Shown here: positions 45,700-56,205 of the stretch, in pieces
Numbering within the stretch: the first letter of the stretch is position 1
Layout: each line of letters begins with the position of its first letter
From: Hyphomicrobiaceae bacterium
GTDB taxonomy: Bacteria; Pseudomonadota; Alphaproteobacteria; Rhizobiales; Hyphomicrobiaceae
NCBI GenBank assembly: GCA_022842785.1
Contig: JALHOW010000011.1
Span: 1-64,000, forward strand
Reading direction: 5' to 3'
Length of the DNA: 64,000 nucleotides
The notes under the pieces: generated by a model
What the model was told of the DNA's origin: nothing
The model's input: the letters and a program-made list of their open reading frames with translations, nothing else
Database searches by the model: none
Made by a program: the position numbers and the translations under genes

Positions 45700-46993
45700 C
45701 CCTAAGGGCAATGATAAAGGGCGGATCAAGACGGACGATGATATCTGCGCCACCATCATCGTCGATCCCTATGCCGTTGAGATCCAGAAATCCGGCAGCC
45801 AGTCGTGCGCACCCGGCGAGGAATGCCACTTCGATCTCACGATCTTCAATCCCGATCAGATCCTTCACGATGCACCGGTGACGATCACCGATGGCGCGAA
45901 GGGCGTGCCGACAATGCCGATCATCTCGATCAGCGAGCCGCTGCCCTGCGCGACGCAACCGACGCAGATCCCCTTCACCTGCAGCAGCGCGGGCCCTGTA
46001 CAGTTTCCGGTCGGCTATCGCAAGGTGCACACGATCACTGTGCGGCTCCCGCAAGGGCCGGCAGGCGCCGAGTTCACGAACTGCGCGAGCATGTCGCCAA
46101 CGGATCTCACGAGACGGCAGCGTCCATCGCCGGAGGCGCCGGCGGCTGAGGTAGACCCACGAGAGAGTTCGTCCTGCCACACGGTGCGCATTGCCCCCAC
46201 CAAAGCTGAGCCCGCTTCGCAGCCGAGCTGTCAGGGTGGCATGGCGCCAACCGAGGCCGGCCGATGTGCCTGCCCCGCCGGGACGACATGGTCAGGCCGC
46301 AGCTGCATCCCGCCGCCATCAACGGAGGTGAGAGCATGTCCGGTCGGCACGATCGGCGTTTACCCGAACTGCCGCATACCGGCTTCCGGTGTCGGGGGAA
46401 GTGATGCCATCAAGCAGTGCCCGCCGGAAACGCGGCTGATCAATGGCGTCTGCCGGCGCCCGGAGCAGAAGGCTGGTACGCGACCCGAATGCCCGCTGAA
46501 CCGCCCGGTCGGTACGCCGCCGAACTGCTGTCCTCTCGGAACAGTTTTCGATCCACGGCGAGGTGTCTGCCGCCGCGAGCACGTCCGAGATCGATGCCCA
46601 CCGACGATGATCGGCGCGCCGCCGAACTGCCGTTGTCCCGCTGGCACGGTGTTATTCGAGGGTCGCGGCTGCCAGAGGCCGCCGCCCGTTCAACCGCCGC
46701 CGCCACCCGTGAAGCAACAGACGTGCCCAGCGGGGATGACCGGATCACCACCCAACTGCCAGTGCCCGGCCGGCATGCGCTATGTGCGCGGAATTGGCGG
46801 CAGCCCACCGCGTTGCATTCCCATGCAAGCGCCGCCGCCGAAGCGGCCGCCGCCACCGGTCAAGGTCGATCCCAAGAACGATCCCGGTCAGATCCTGCGG
46901 AGATGCGCGCCCTATCAGATCGGCACGTTCCCCAACTGCCGATGCCCACCACGCACGACTGGGCCGCGGTGCGATCAACCAATTGTCCGATAA
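45590..46993 (+). CDS. Giant exported DUF11-like repeat protein, C-terminal part (frameshifted)
   Basis: Continuation of the preceding gene in the next frame. Translation just upstream of ATG 45590 reads LWTCTPGGDPPAFLRCETPM, matching the PWxC end of repeat four, so this ATG is internal and not a true start. Repeat five follows (CHFDLTIFNPDQILHDAP). The last 260 residues are Cys/Pro-rich with a recurring CPxGTxGxPPNCRCPxG-like unit (for example CPAGMTGSPPNCQCPAG and CPPTMIGAPPNCRCPAG), suggesting many disulfides outside the cytoplasm. The OmpA-domain gene follows 47 bases downstream. Confidence 0.78.
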   Translation: MVKLTPGNFAPFVPIITPGREWSKNNVLTNCLQLGYDPKGNDKGRIKTDDDICATIIVDPYAVEIQKSGSQSCAPGEECHFDLTIFNPDQILHDAPVTITDGAKGVPTMPIISISEPLPCATQPTQIPFTCSSAGPVQFPVGYRKVHTITVRLPQGPAGAEFTNCASMSPTDLTRRQRPSPEAPAAEVDPRESSSCHTVRIAPTKAEPASQPSCQGGMAPTEAGRCACPAGTTWSGRSCIPPPSTEVRACPVGTIGVYPNCRIPASGVGGSDAIKQCPPETRLINGVCRRPEQKAGTRPECPLNRPVGTPPNCCPLGTVFDPRRGVCRREHVRDRCPPTMIGAPPNCRCPAGTVLFEGRGCQRPPPVQPPPPPVKQQTCPAGMTGSPPNCQCPAGMRYVRGIGGSPPRCIPMQAPPPKRPPPPVKVDPKNDPGQILRRCAPYQIGTFPNCRCPPRTTGPRCDQPIVR

Positions 46994-47040
46994 CTAAGTG
47001 GTCGCTCGATGACTGACACGCGCGACATCGGAGGTACCCA

Positions 47041-48069
47041 GTGCTGAATGCATTCAGCCGACTAACAGCCCAGCATGTCTTCGGCGTTCGCGCGCTTGCC
47101 GGGAGCATTGCTCTGGTCGCGCAGGTTCTGCTGCTCACCGTTTCCGTCAGCGCGAGCGATCTCCCCGGCTCGAAGGATCATCCGCTGCTGGGACGCTACG
47201 AGGGCTCGACCATCGTCTACTACAAGGCCTCGGGGTACGATGAGTACGCGCTCCTGCAGGCACCACACGACTACATGGCTCTGCTCGATCGCAATGCCGT
47301 GCACGATCGCTCAGGGCCGGAGTGGTGGAAGGCGCAGGGGCGACTGACAAGGATCCGCTACGAGATCCCCGCCGGCCGCTCCTCGCTCGAAGTCCTGCGC
47401 AATCACGAAGCAGCCCTCAAAACAAAGGGCTTCGAGATGCTTTTCAATTGTGCGGATCGCGCGTGCTTCAGCGGCGCACTGAGCGACGCCTACCTCCTGG
47501 GACAGCAGATCGACACCGACAATCACGACACCAGCCTTTATTCCGGCCATGCACGCTACGTGCTGGCGAAAGTGGATGGGCCAGCAGGGGCTGTTTATGC
47601 CTCGATCCTCGTTGGCGAGGACAAGGACCGCGTTACGGCCTTCATTGCGGTGCTCGAAACAAAAAGCATGGAGGGCGACCGCATCCGCGTCATGGACGCA
47701 AGCACCATGCAGCAGGCCATCCAGGCCAAAGGGAATGTCAGCGTCTATGGCATTCACTTCGATTTCGACAAGGATCACCTGCGACCGGAGTCGAAGCCGA
47801 CACTGGACGAGATCGCCAAACTCCTGGCGTCGAGCGCGCAGCTCCGCCTCGAAGTCGTCGGACATACCGACAATCGCGGCGGCCACGAGTACAACCTCGA
47901 TCTCTCGCGTCGGCGTGCCGCGAACGTCGTGGCGGCATTGGTGCGAGACTATGCGATCGGGCCTGATCGCCTGACCGCGTCAGGTGCCGGAGCGACATCG
48001 CCCGTCGCGTCGAACGATAACGATGATGGAAGGGCGCGCAATCGCCGCGTCGAACTAATATCGAGATGA
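47041..48069 (+). CDS. Exported OmpA-family protein with DUF4892-like N-terminal domain
   Basis: 342 residues. GTG 47041 follows GGAGG and opens a signal peptide (GSIALVAQVLLLTVSVSA). A DUF4892-like region occupies about residues 40-220. The C-terminal OmpA peptidoglycan-binding domain has VYGIHFDFDKDHLRPESKPT, LEVVGHTDNRGGHEYNLDLS and RRRAANVVAALV. The partner domain should anchor to peptidoglycan. Its position after the giant Cys-rich protein suggests the two act together at the cell envelope. Confidence 0.88.
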   Translation: MLNAFSRLTAQHVFGVRALAGSIALVAQVLLLTVSVSASDLPGSKDHPLLGRYEGSTIVYYKASGYDEYALLQAPHDYMALLDRNAVHDRSGPEWWKAQGRLTRIRYEIPAGRSSLEVLRNHEAALKTKGFEMLFNCADRACFSGALSDAYLLGQQIDTDNHDTSLYSGHARYVLAKVDGPAGAVYASILVGEDKDRVTAFIAVLETKSMEGDRIRVMDASTMQQAIQAKGNVSVYGIHFDFDKDHLRPESKPTLDEIAKLLASSAQLRLEVVGHTDNRGGHEYNLDLSRRRAANVVAALVRDYAIGPDRLTASGAGATSPVASNDNDDGRARNRRVELISR

Positions 48070-48245
48070 GCCGGTTGCTCGAACTGTCGAGACGCCGCCT
48101 CTCGCACGATGCTCCCAACGATCTCTAGAACGATGCTAGCGGCGGCGGCGGCAGAGACGATGCCGTGGCGCTCACGCGAGGTGACCATGCGTTGGCGCAT
48201 CTGACCGGCGATCTCGACGGTGGGATTGTCTGCAACGCGGCGCAT
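47949..48245 (-). CDS. Possible small protein overlapping the OmpA gene end
   Basis: The reverse frame from ATG 48245 gives 98 residues; the first 58 lie outside the OmpA gene. GAGG lies upstream (GTGAGGATGACAA). The N-terminal half (RHGIVSAAAAASIVLEIVGS) is helical and plausible, but the last 40 residues are antisense to OmpA and no family is recognised. It is weakly supported and could be spurious. Confidence 0.25.
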   Translation of the reverse strand: MRRVADNPTVEIAGQMRQRMVTSRERHGIVSAAAAASIVLEIVGSIVREAASRQFEQPAHLDISSTRRLRALPSSLSFDATGDVAPAPDAVRRSGPIA

Positions 48246-48335
48246 TTGTCATCCTCACTTGGTTTGTGAGTCCGATCGTATGTCCCGCCAGGGGCCTTGA
48301 TCTAAGTCTATTATTTAATTGAGTAATTATGTGTT

Positions 48336-48425
48336 TGGCGGAGAGAGTGGGATTCGAACCCACGGTACGCTTTCACGTACACACGCGTTCCAGGCGTGCG
48401 CCTTAAACCACTCGGCCATCTCTCC
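48336..48425 (-). tRNA. tRNA-Ser (anticodon GGA)
   Basis: The reverse strand folds as a class II tRNA of 90 bases including an encoded CCA. The acceptor stem is GGAGAGA/TCTCTCC with discriminator G, the D-arm is GCCGAGTGGTTTAAGGC and the anticodon arm is CACGC-CTGGAAC-GCGTG, giving anticodon GGA. A long variable arm (GTACG...CGTAC) and T-arm GTGGGTTCGAATCCCAC complete it. Confidence 0.97.
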
Positions 48426-48466
48426 TGGTTGCCGGGCAGTGGTCGGCCGACAATCCGGGCGCAACC

Positions 48467-48493
48467 TCTATAGGATTTCGACGATTCTGCAAG
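48467..48493 (-). promoter_or_regulatory. Candidate promoter of tRNA-Ser
   Basis: The reverse strand has CTTGCA (48493-48488) and TATAGA (48472-48467) with a 15-base spacer, about 42 bases before the tRNA 5' end. The match is moderate and the spacing slightly short. Confidence 0.35.
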
Positions 48494-48919
48494 CCAGGGC
48501 CGATGAAGGACCTCCCGGCCTGCCGCCGCCCGGCTCGGGGCTGCCGCGGCAGGGCTCGGCGGACAACGGGTTGGCGGTCAGGTAGTTGAGAAAGCCGGGA
48601 GGGCGATGGTGGCCGGACCGCTAGAGGCGAACGCGGGAATGGCGCCTGCTGCCAGCTCCTACGCCCCAGCTGCAACCCTGCCGGCAGATGCCCGACGCGA
48701 GGGCCCGCAGCACTTGTCGGCCGCCCGCCGCTCTGTCAAACACGGCGAGAATTGCGGGATTCGTGCGCCTCGAGCTGAACGTACGGCGAACAGTGGCAGG
48801 CTTCTGGCGCGAACAGGCCAGACCGTCGCGGCTGTCGGCAAAGCTGGATGGCCATCGTATTGCCGCACGCCAGCCCCGCAGTGCGCGGGGATGCCGCGGG
48901 TAAGCAGGGAAGGGGAACA
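48494..48919. other. Intergenic region upstream of murA
   Basis: GC-rich DNA of about 425 bases between tRNA-Ser and murA. Frames are open on both strands, but none has a ribosome site plus recognisable protein. GGGAAGGGG at about 48907 is the murA ribosome site. No other structure was identified. Confidence 0.4.
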
Positions 48920-50215
48920 ATGGACCGGATCAAGATAACCGGGGGGCAGCGGCTCGAGGGCACGATCCCCATTTCCGGCGCCAAGAACGCCGCCCTGCCG
49001 CTGATGATCGCGAGCCTGCTGACGAGTGACCGGCTGACGTTGAAGAACGTCCCGAACCTCGCCGATGTCAATCTGCTCGCACGCATCCTGCGCAATCACG
49101 GGGTCGATCATTCGGTCGATGGCAAGCGCGCGAATGCCGATCGGCATCTGCTCGGCGAGACATTCCACCTCACGGCACGCGACATCGTCGATACGGTGGC
49201 GCCGTACGAGATGGTCTCGCGCATGCGGGCGAGCTTCTGGGTGCTTGGGCCCCTGCTGGGGCGTGCCGGCGAGGCGCGCGTGTCGCTTCCAGGTGGCTGT
49301 GCCATCGGCACGCGACCTGTGGATCTCCATCTGCTCGGGCTCAAGGCGCTTGGTGCCGAGATCGATATCGACGCCGGTTATGTCGTTGCGAAGGCGCCGA
49401 AAGGCGGCCTTAGAGGCGCACGCGTCGTCATGCCGAAGGTGTCGGTCGGCGCGACGCACAATGTGCTGATGGCGGCGAGCCTCGCACGCGGCGAGACCGT
49501 GATCGAAAATGCTGCACGCGAGCCTGAAGTGGCGGACGTCGCCGAGTGCCTGGTCAAGATGGGTGCGAAGATCGAGGGCATCGGCACGTCGACGCTCAGG
49601 ATCGAGGGCCGCGATCGGCTCGAAGGCGCAACGCATCACGTGCTGCCCGACCGGATCGAGACGGGTACCTTTGCTTTTGCCGTAGCGGCGACTGGCGGCG
49701 ACGTGGTGCTCGAAGGCGCGCGGATCGATCTGCTCGAGACGGCGTTCGAAACGCTCGGCCAAACCGGCGCGATTGTCGAGCAAACTGCAGACGGCGTGCG
49801 CATTGCGCGCAATGGCAATGCCATCGAGCCCGTCAGCATCGAGACGCAACCTTTCCCCGGCTTCCCGACGGATCTGCAGGCCCAGCTCATGGCCCTCATG
49901 ACGCGCGCCAAGGGTACGAGCGTGATCCGCGAGACGATCTTCGAGAACCGCTTCATGCATGTGCAGGAGCTCGCCCGTCTCGGTGCGGATATCCGGCTTC
50001 ATGGCGATTCCGCGACCATCCGGGGCGTGGGAACGCTGCGCGGTGCGCCGGTGATGGCGACGGACCTGCGCGCCTCGGTGTCGCTCGTGATTGCGGGGCT
50101 CATGGCGGATGGCGAGACCATGATCAATCGCGTCTATCACCTCGATCGTGGTTTCGAGCGGCTCGAGGAGAAGCTCTCGCGCTGTGGTGCGCATATCGAG
50201 CGGCTCACGGGCTGA
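48920..50215 (+). CDS. murA: UDP-N-acetylglucosamine 1-carboxyvinyltransferase
   Basis: First committed step of peptidoglycan synthesis: transfers enolpyruvate from PEP to UDP-GlcNAc in the cytoplasm. The 431-residue product starts [20 protein letters not shown] with the conserved KNAALP. The flexible loop [15 protein letters not shown] has the catalytic Cys (Cys127 here), so fosfomycin would be expected to act on it. [15 protein letters not shown] and [18 protein letters not shown] are further family blocks. GGGAAGGGG fixes ATG 48920 over upstream in-frame codons. Confidence 0.97.
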   Translation: MDRIKITGGQRLEGTIPISGAKNAALPLMIASLLTSDRLTLKNVPNLADVNLLARILRNHGVDHSVDGKRANADRHLLGETFHLTARDIVDTVAPYEMVSRMRASFWVLGPLLGRAGEARVSLPGGCAIGTRPVDLHLLGLKALGAEIDIDAGYVVAKAPKGGLRGARVVMPKVSVGATHNVLMAASLARGETVIENAAREPEVADVAECLVKMGAKIEGIGTSTLRIEGRDRLEGATHHVLPDRIETGTFAFAVAATGGDVVLEGARIDLLETAFETLGQTGAIVEQTADGVRIARNGNAIEPVSIETQPFPGFPTDLQAQLMALMTRAKGTSVIRETIFENRFMHVQELARLGADIRLHGDSATIRGVGTLRGAPVMATDLRASVSLVIAGLMADGETMINRVYHLDRGFERLEEKLSRCGAHIERLTG

Positions 50216-50268
50216 GGCCTGCCTCGCGGCCGCTCTGCATCTCCCCTGGAATTGGAAAGCCGATCCTT

Positions 50269-51168
50269 ATGTCGACCTCGGATGTCAGGTCATCATCCGT
50301 GCAGGCCTACGCGCTCGTCGCGCTGGCAGGTTTGTGCTGGTCTGGCAATCACGTGCTGGGCCGCGCCATCGCCGGACATGTTCCGCCGGTCAGCCTTTCG
50401 GCATTCCGCTGGGTTTTTCCATGCATCCTCGCCGGGCTTCTTGCGCGCGCTCATCTCGCGCGAGACTGGCCGGAGATCAAAACGCACTGGAAGGCGCTGC
50501 TGATACTAGGGCTGAGCGGCGGCGCACTCTTCAGCGCGCTCCAGTATGTCGGCCTGCAATACACGAGCGCGATCAATGTCTCGGTGCTGAACTCGCTGGG
50601 GCCGGTGTTCATCGTGGTGGCGGTCGCGGTCCTGTTCGGCGAGACGATGCGGCCGATCCAGCTGGCGGGTATCGCGGTGTCGCTTGGCGGTGTGCTGTTC
50701 ATCGTCACGCGCGGTGAGCCAGCGATGCTGGCGCAGATGTCATTCAACTACGGCGATCTCATCATCCTTTTCAATATGGCCGTGTGGGCCTTCTATTCGG
50801 CGTGGCTGCGCTTCCGGCCGCGCATTCATTGGGCGAGCTTCATGTTCGTCTTCTCGCTGATCGCTGCGGCCGGCACGCTGCCCTTCGCGATTTACGAGCA
50901 CGCTCAAGGCTTCCACTTCCAGCCGACTGCGATGACCTTCCTCGCGATGATCTATGTTTCGGTTTTTCCGAGTATCATCGCGTACCTGTCATGGAACCGC
51001 GGCGTCGAGCTGATCGGGCCGAACCGGGCGGGCGTCTTCCTGCACTTGATCGCGCTTTATAGTGCGGTCCTGGCGTGGATGTTCCTGGGCGAGCGGTTGG
51101 CGACGTTCCATGTCATCGGTTTTGCGCTCATTCTCGTGGGGGTCACCCTGGCCGCCCGCAAGGCTTGA
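50269..51168 (+). CDS. DMT superfamily (EamA) transporter
   Basis: Inner-membrane exporter of 299 residues with ten hydrophobic segments in two EamA halves. The first runs from ALVALAGLCWSGNHVLGRAI to GIAVSLGGVLFIVTRG; the second from GDLIILFNMAVWAFYSAWLR to HVIGFALILVGVTLAARKA. ATG 50269 is used; the frame is open far upstream, but only in antisense-like sequence inside murA. The substrate is unknown (metabolite or amino-acid exporters are common in the family). A short hairpin follows the stop. Confidence 0.9.
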   Translation: MSTSDVRSSSVQAYALVALAGLCWSGNHVLGRAIAGHVPPVSLSAFRWVFPCILAGLLARAHLARDWPEIKTHWKALLILGLSGGALFSALQYVGLQYTSAINVSVLNSLGPVFIVVAVAVLFGETMRPIQLAGIAVSLGGVLFIVTRGEPAMLAQMSFNYGDLIILFNMAVWAFYSAWLRFRPRIHWASFMFVFSLIAAAGTLPFAIYEHAQGFHFQPTAMTFLAMIYVSVFPSIIAYLSWNRGVELIGPNRAGVFLHLIALYSAVLAWMFLGERLATFHVIGFALILVGVTLAARKA

Positions 51169-51175
51169 GCAGCCC

Positions 51176-51193
51176 GCCCCTTGGAAAAGGGGC
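51176..51193 (+). terminator. Short stem-loop after the DMT transporter gene
   Basis: A 7-bp stem GCCCCTT/AAGGGGC with a GGAA tetraloop lies 8 bases after the stop. The T-content behind it is low, so termination is probably partial. Confidence 0.45.
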
Positions 51194-51234
51194 CGAACTG
51201 TCTTACTTCTGGTGGTGCAGGGCTGCGGGGTGCG

Positions 51235-51263
51235 TTAGGGCCATACGACCCGGGGGCCTATAA
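51235..51263 (+). promoter_or_regulatory. Candidate promoter of the structured RNA
   Basis: CTATAA (51258-51263) makes a good -10 box. TTAGGG (51235-51240) is a weak -35 at a spacing of 17. It lies about 10 bases upstream of the structured RNA region. Confidence 0.4.
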
Positions 51264-51269
51264 GATCCG

Positions 51270-51508
51270 CTAGGGTGCTGTCCCTGACCGGAGCCGTGGT
51301 TCCGGATACACGGTGCCCACCTACATCATTGTAGGGACCACGCGGGTTCGTCCGCCGCAACGGCTTTCGCGGCTCTGCATGTTTCTTTCTTACCGCGGGC
51401 TTCTGGGAAGAGGTGCTTTCGCCTTCCGCTGTGGTGCTATGCCCGCGGTGGCCATGCCGACAGCGATCGGGATTTCAGTGTCCCTCCCCGCGAACGGGGA
51501 GGGTTTTG
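51270..51508 (+). ncRNA. Structured non-coding RNA, possible 6S RNA (SsrS)
   Basis: This non-protein region has its own -10 box and a strong terminator. It folds extensively: the ends can pair (GCTGTC 51277 with GACAGC 51459). CACGG hairpins and CCTACA-TCAT-TGTAGG (51320-51335) follow. A perfect 9-bp stem ACCGCGGGC/GCCCGCGGT (51392-51400, 51441-51449) encloses a GGAAG...CTTCC arm. The 5' GTCCCTGA and the long imperfect-rod layout resemble 6S RNA, which sequesters sigma-70 RNA polymerase. The identity is tentative; that it is a structured RNA is better supported. Confidence 0.55.
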
Positions 51509-51509
51509 T
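51482..51509 (+). terminator. Intrinsic terminator of the structured RNA
   Basis: A perfect 9-bp stem CCCTCCCCG/CGGGGAGGG with a CGAA loop is followed by TTTTGTT. The T-run is on the + strand side only, so it ends rightward transcription just before the convergent katG stop. Confidence 0.9.
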
Positions 51510-51521
51510 TGCGGCTAGTGA

Positions 51522-53889
<2,368 letters not shown>

Positions 53890-54831
53890 ATGATCTCGCT
53901 CAAACAGCTCCGATATCTGGACGCGATCGCCCGTCATGGCCACTTCGGCAAGGCGGCGGCGCACTGCGCCGTGTCGCAGCCGGCGCTCTCCATGCAGATC
54001 CAGGAGCTGGAGCAGGAACTCGGCGTTCAACTCGTCGAGCGACGGCGACAAGGTGCGCAGCTCACGGAGACCGGGCGCGAGGTGGCGCGCCGGGCTCTGC
54101 GCATTCTGAATGAGGTGCGCGACATCGGCGATTTTGCCCGGCAGAGCGGCGCGCCGCTGTCGACCCCGGTGCGGCTCGGTGTGATCCCGACGATCGCGCC
54201 CTATGTGCTGCCGGCGCTGCTGCCGCTTGTGCGCGCGGATTATCCGCAACTCGTCCTCCAGGTGCGCGAGACGCATACGCAGCAACTTCTCGCTGAGCTC
54301 GACGACGGCACGCTCGATCTTCTTTTACTCGCGCTTCCGGTCGAGCATCCCGAGATCGAGACCTTGCGGCTCATCGAGGATCGCTTCCTCCTCGCGATGC
54401 CGCCCGGTCGCAAGTTGCGCCGACGCGTCAAGGCGACGCCGGAACTCTTCGAGAATGATCGGCTGCTGTTGCTGGAGGAGGGCCACTGCCTGCGCGATCA
54501 GGCCTTGGCGTTCTGTGATCTCCGACAAGTGGAGGGCGTCGATACGTTCGGTGCTTCGAGCCTCTCGACCATCGTGCAGATGGTGGCGAACGGCATGGGG
54601 CTGACGTTCCTGCCGGAGATCAGTATCGGCCCTGAAACCATGGGCGGACGGGTCAGTATCGCCCGCTTCGCCGATCCGGAGCCCGTGCGTACGCTCGGGT
54701 TGGCATGGCGCAGGACTTCGCCGCGAAAGGAAGATTTCCGGGCGCTGGGCGCGCTGGTGATCGAGGCTGTGCGGCGCTGCCAAAAGCGGGCGGCCGCGAT
54801 CGCGGCCGAGCAGCGCGCAGCAGACGCCTAA
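53890..54831 (+). CDS. oxyR: LysR-family peroxide regulator OxyR
   Basis: Hydrogen-peroxide-sensing activator, 313 residues. The LysR helix-turn-helix is HFGKAAAHCAVSQPALSMQI. The two redox cysteines of OxyR are present in EEGHCLRDQALAFCDL (C-x8-C, as in Escherichia coli Cys199/Cys208). The domain end and IVQMVANGMGLTFLPE fit the family. Divergent placement next to katG is the classic arrangement. Confidence 0.93.
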   Translation: MISLKQLRYLDAIARHGHFGKAAAHCAVSQPALSMQIQELEQELGVQLVERRRQGAQLTETGREVARRALRILNEVRDIGDFARQSGAPLSTPVRLGVIPTIAPYVLPALLPLVRADYPQLVLQVRETHTQQLLAELDDGTLDLLLLALPVEHPEIETLRLIEDRFLLAMPPGRKLRRRVKATPELFENDRLLLLEEGHCLRDQALAFCDLRQVEGVDTFGASSLSTIVQMVANGMGLTFLPEISIGPETMGGRVSIARFADPEPVRTLGLAWRRTSPRKEDFRALGALVIEAVRRCQKRAAAIAAEQRAADA

Positions 54832-54903
54832 AGCGTCGGACCTTAAATGCGACCCACGCCTGCGCCGATCTCAACGTCGCATTTGAGGTCCAAAGACGCT
54901 TTA
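54829..54903. repeat. Long imperfect inverted repeat 1 (after oxyR)
   Basis: Arms TAAAGCGTC-GGACCTTAAATGCGAC (54829-54853) and GTCGCATTTGAGGTCC-AAA-GACGCTTTA (54876-54903) pair over about 24 bases with one small bulge and mismatches. The repeat begins on the oxyR stop codon and could act as a terminator. Confidence 0.8.
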
Positions 54904-54916
54904 GAATTATGGTGCT

Positions 54917-54993
54917 CTAAAGCAACTTTGGACTTGAAATTCACTCCCCGCCCTGCCCTCGCACTGAGGTGAATTTCAAGTCCGTTGCTTTAG
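54917..54993. repeat. Long inverted repeat 2 (before the CYTH gene stop)
   Basis: Arms CTAAAGCAAC-TTT-GGACTTGAAATTCAC (54917-54944) and GTGAATTTCAAGTCC-GTTGCTTTAG (54969-54993) pair over 25 bases with one 3-base bulge. The arm layout (TAAAGC, then GGAC, then an AT-rich part) is shared with repeat 1, so both look like copies of one palindromic element family. It ends on the stop codon of the CYTH gene. Confidence 0.85.
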
Positions 54994-55469
54994 CGTCCTT
55001 TGGACCAGCTCTTGTAGGGGTGCTTGGCGAGATCGGCATTGTAGAAGCGGCGGTCGCCAGTGACCTCTTCGCCGAGCCAGTCAGGGCGTTCGAACGTGCG
55101 GTCGGGGCGGTCCAGCTCGATCTCGGCGACGACGAGACCGGCATTCTCCCCGTCGAAAACGTCGATCTCCCAATTGAGGCCGCCGATCGGCACGATGTGG
55201 CGGACCTTGCTGATGACCGAACCCTCGCGCTGAAGCATCAGCTCCTCGGCGTCGGTAAGCGGGATTGTGTATTCGTACTCGTGGCGCTCTATGCCGGAAC
55301 GCGCGGCCTTGATCGTGAGCGTGCCCGTTTCGTCGCCATCGATGCGTACGCGAACGGAGAGCCGGCCGTTCTTCGTGAGATAGGCTTGGCGTAGACGGCG
55401 CGTTCGGGCGACGAGCGGCTTCCAGCTATCGCCGCTGACACGAAATTTCCGCTCGATCTCCAGCGCCAT
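54990..55469 (-). CDS. CYTH domain triphosphate tunnel metalloenzyme
   Basis: 159-residue CYTH protein. The defining ExExK motif is EIERK at residues 4-8, and tunnel residues are visible in RLSVRVRIDG, LTIKAARSGIERHEYEYTIP and WEIDVFDGENAGLVVAEIEL. Relatives hydrolyse inorganic tripolyphosphate or other triphosphates. It stands alone; its stop codon lies in palindromic repeat 2. Confidence 0.88.
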   Translation of the reverse strand: MALEIERKFRVSGDSWKPLVARTRRLRQAYLTKNGRLSVRVRIDGDETGTLTIKAARSGIERHEYEYTIPLTDAEELMLQREGSVISKVRHIVPIGGLNWEIDVFDGENAGLVVAEIELDRPDRTFERPDWLGEEVTGDRRFYNADLAKHPYKSWSKGR

Positions 55470-55681
55470 GGGAACGCGTGATCACCTTTGCTGCCAATCT
55501 GGCCCACTCTCTACCCGTTGAGGCCCGGCCCGGCAACTGGCGGGGTGGAACATTCAAGAATGTGCATTGAGCCAGACGTGCGCACCTACGAATACGGAGC
55601 TGAGTACTGCCAAGATAGTTGCACGGATATGGGCAGCCATCCCATTCTGGCGGCCAATCAAAAATACGGGAGGGACACTCT

Positions 55682-56164
55682 ATGCCGACACGCCTCATGA
55701 TCATCAACGGGCCGAACCTGAACCTGCTCGGCATACGCGAGCCTCATATCTATGGATCGACCCGGCTCGATGCGATCGAGCGCAGTTGCCGCGAGTTTGC
55801 CGGGCTGCTCGACGTACAGCTCGAGTTTCATCAGTCGAACCACGAAGGCGTGATCGTGGACCTCATTCAGGCTGCGCGCGAGCGTGCGGATGCGATCATC
55901 ATCAACCCGGCTGGGTTGTCGTTCACGTCGATACCAATCATCGACGCCATCAAGATCTTCGAGGGGCCGGTCATCGAGCTGCACATCTCGAACATTCACG
56001 CGCGCGATGAGCTGCACCGGCATTCCAAAGTCTCGGGCTCGGTCAAGGCGGTAATATGCGGGCTCGGCCCCTACGGCTATATCGTGGCGATGCAAGCCGC
56101 GGTGCAGTCCCTCGGACGCATTCCGGAGACTTTCGCCGCGCCTGTCAGAGTTGGACCCGTGTAA
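55682..56164 (+). CDS. aroQ: Type II 3-dehydroquinate dehydratase
   Basis: Third step of the shikimate pathway. 160 residues, close to the usual 145-150. NGPNLNLLGIREPHIYG holds the catalytic Tyr; SNHEGVIVDLIQAA, NPAGLSFTSI and ELHISNIHARDE with the catalytic His are intact. GGAGGG precedes ATG 55682. The conserved EExFRHHS block is modified to DELHRHSKVSGS, so this may be a diverged or secondary AroQ copy. Confidence 0.9.
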   Translation: MPTRLMIINGPNLNLLGIREPHIYGSTRLDAIERSCREFAGLLDVQLEFHQSNHEGVIVDLIQAARERADAIIINPAGLSFTSIPIIDAIKIFEGPVIELHISNIHARDELHRHSKVSGSVKAVICGLGPYGYIVAMQAAVQSLGRIPETFAAPVRVGPV

Positions 56165-56205
56165 GGTTGAGCGAAAGAAGAGAGTTCAGGTCGAGGGGAT
56201 CGAAC

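Noticed and set aside
48336-48425. tRNA-Ser as an integration site for a genomic island
   Set aside because: No integrase and no direct repeat of the tRNA 3' end was seen; neighbouring genes are housekeeping or envelope genes.
49546-50268. N-terminal extension of the DMT transporter frame through murA
   Set aside because: The extension is an out-of-frame reading of murA; family similarity begins at ATG 50269.
51270-51508. Signal recognition particle RNA
   Set aside because: The conserved GGAAG-based SRP apical hairpin sequence (CAGGTCCGGAAGGAAGCAGC-like) is absent.
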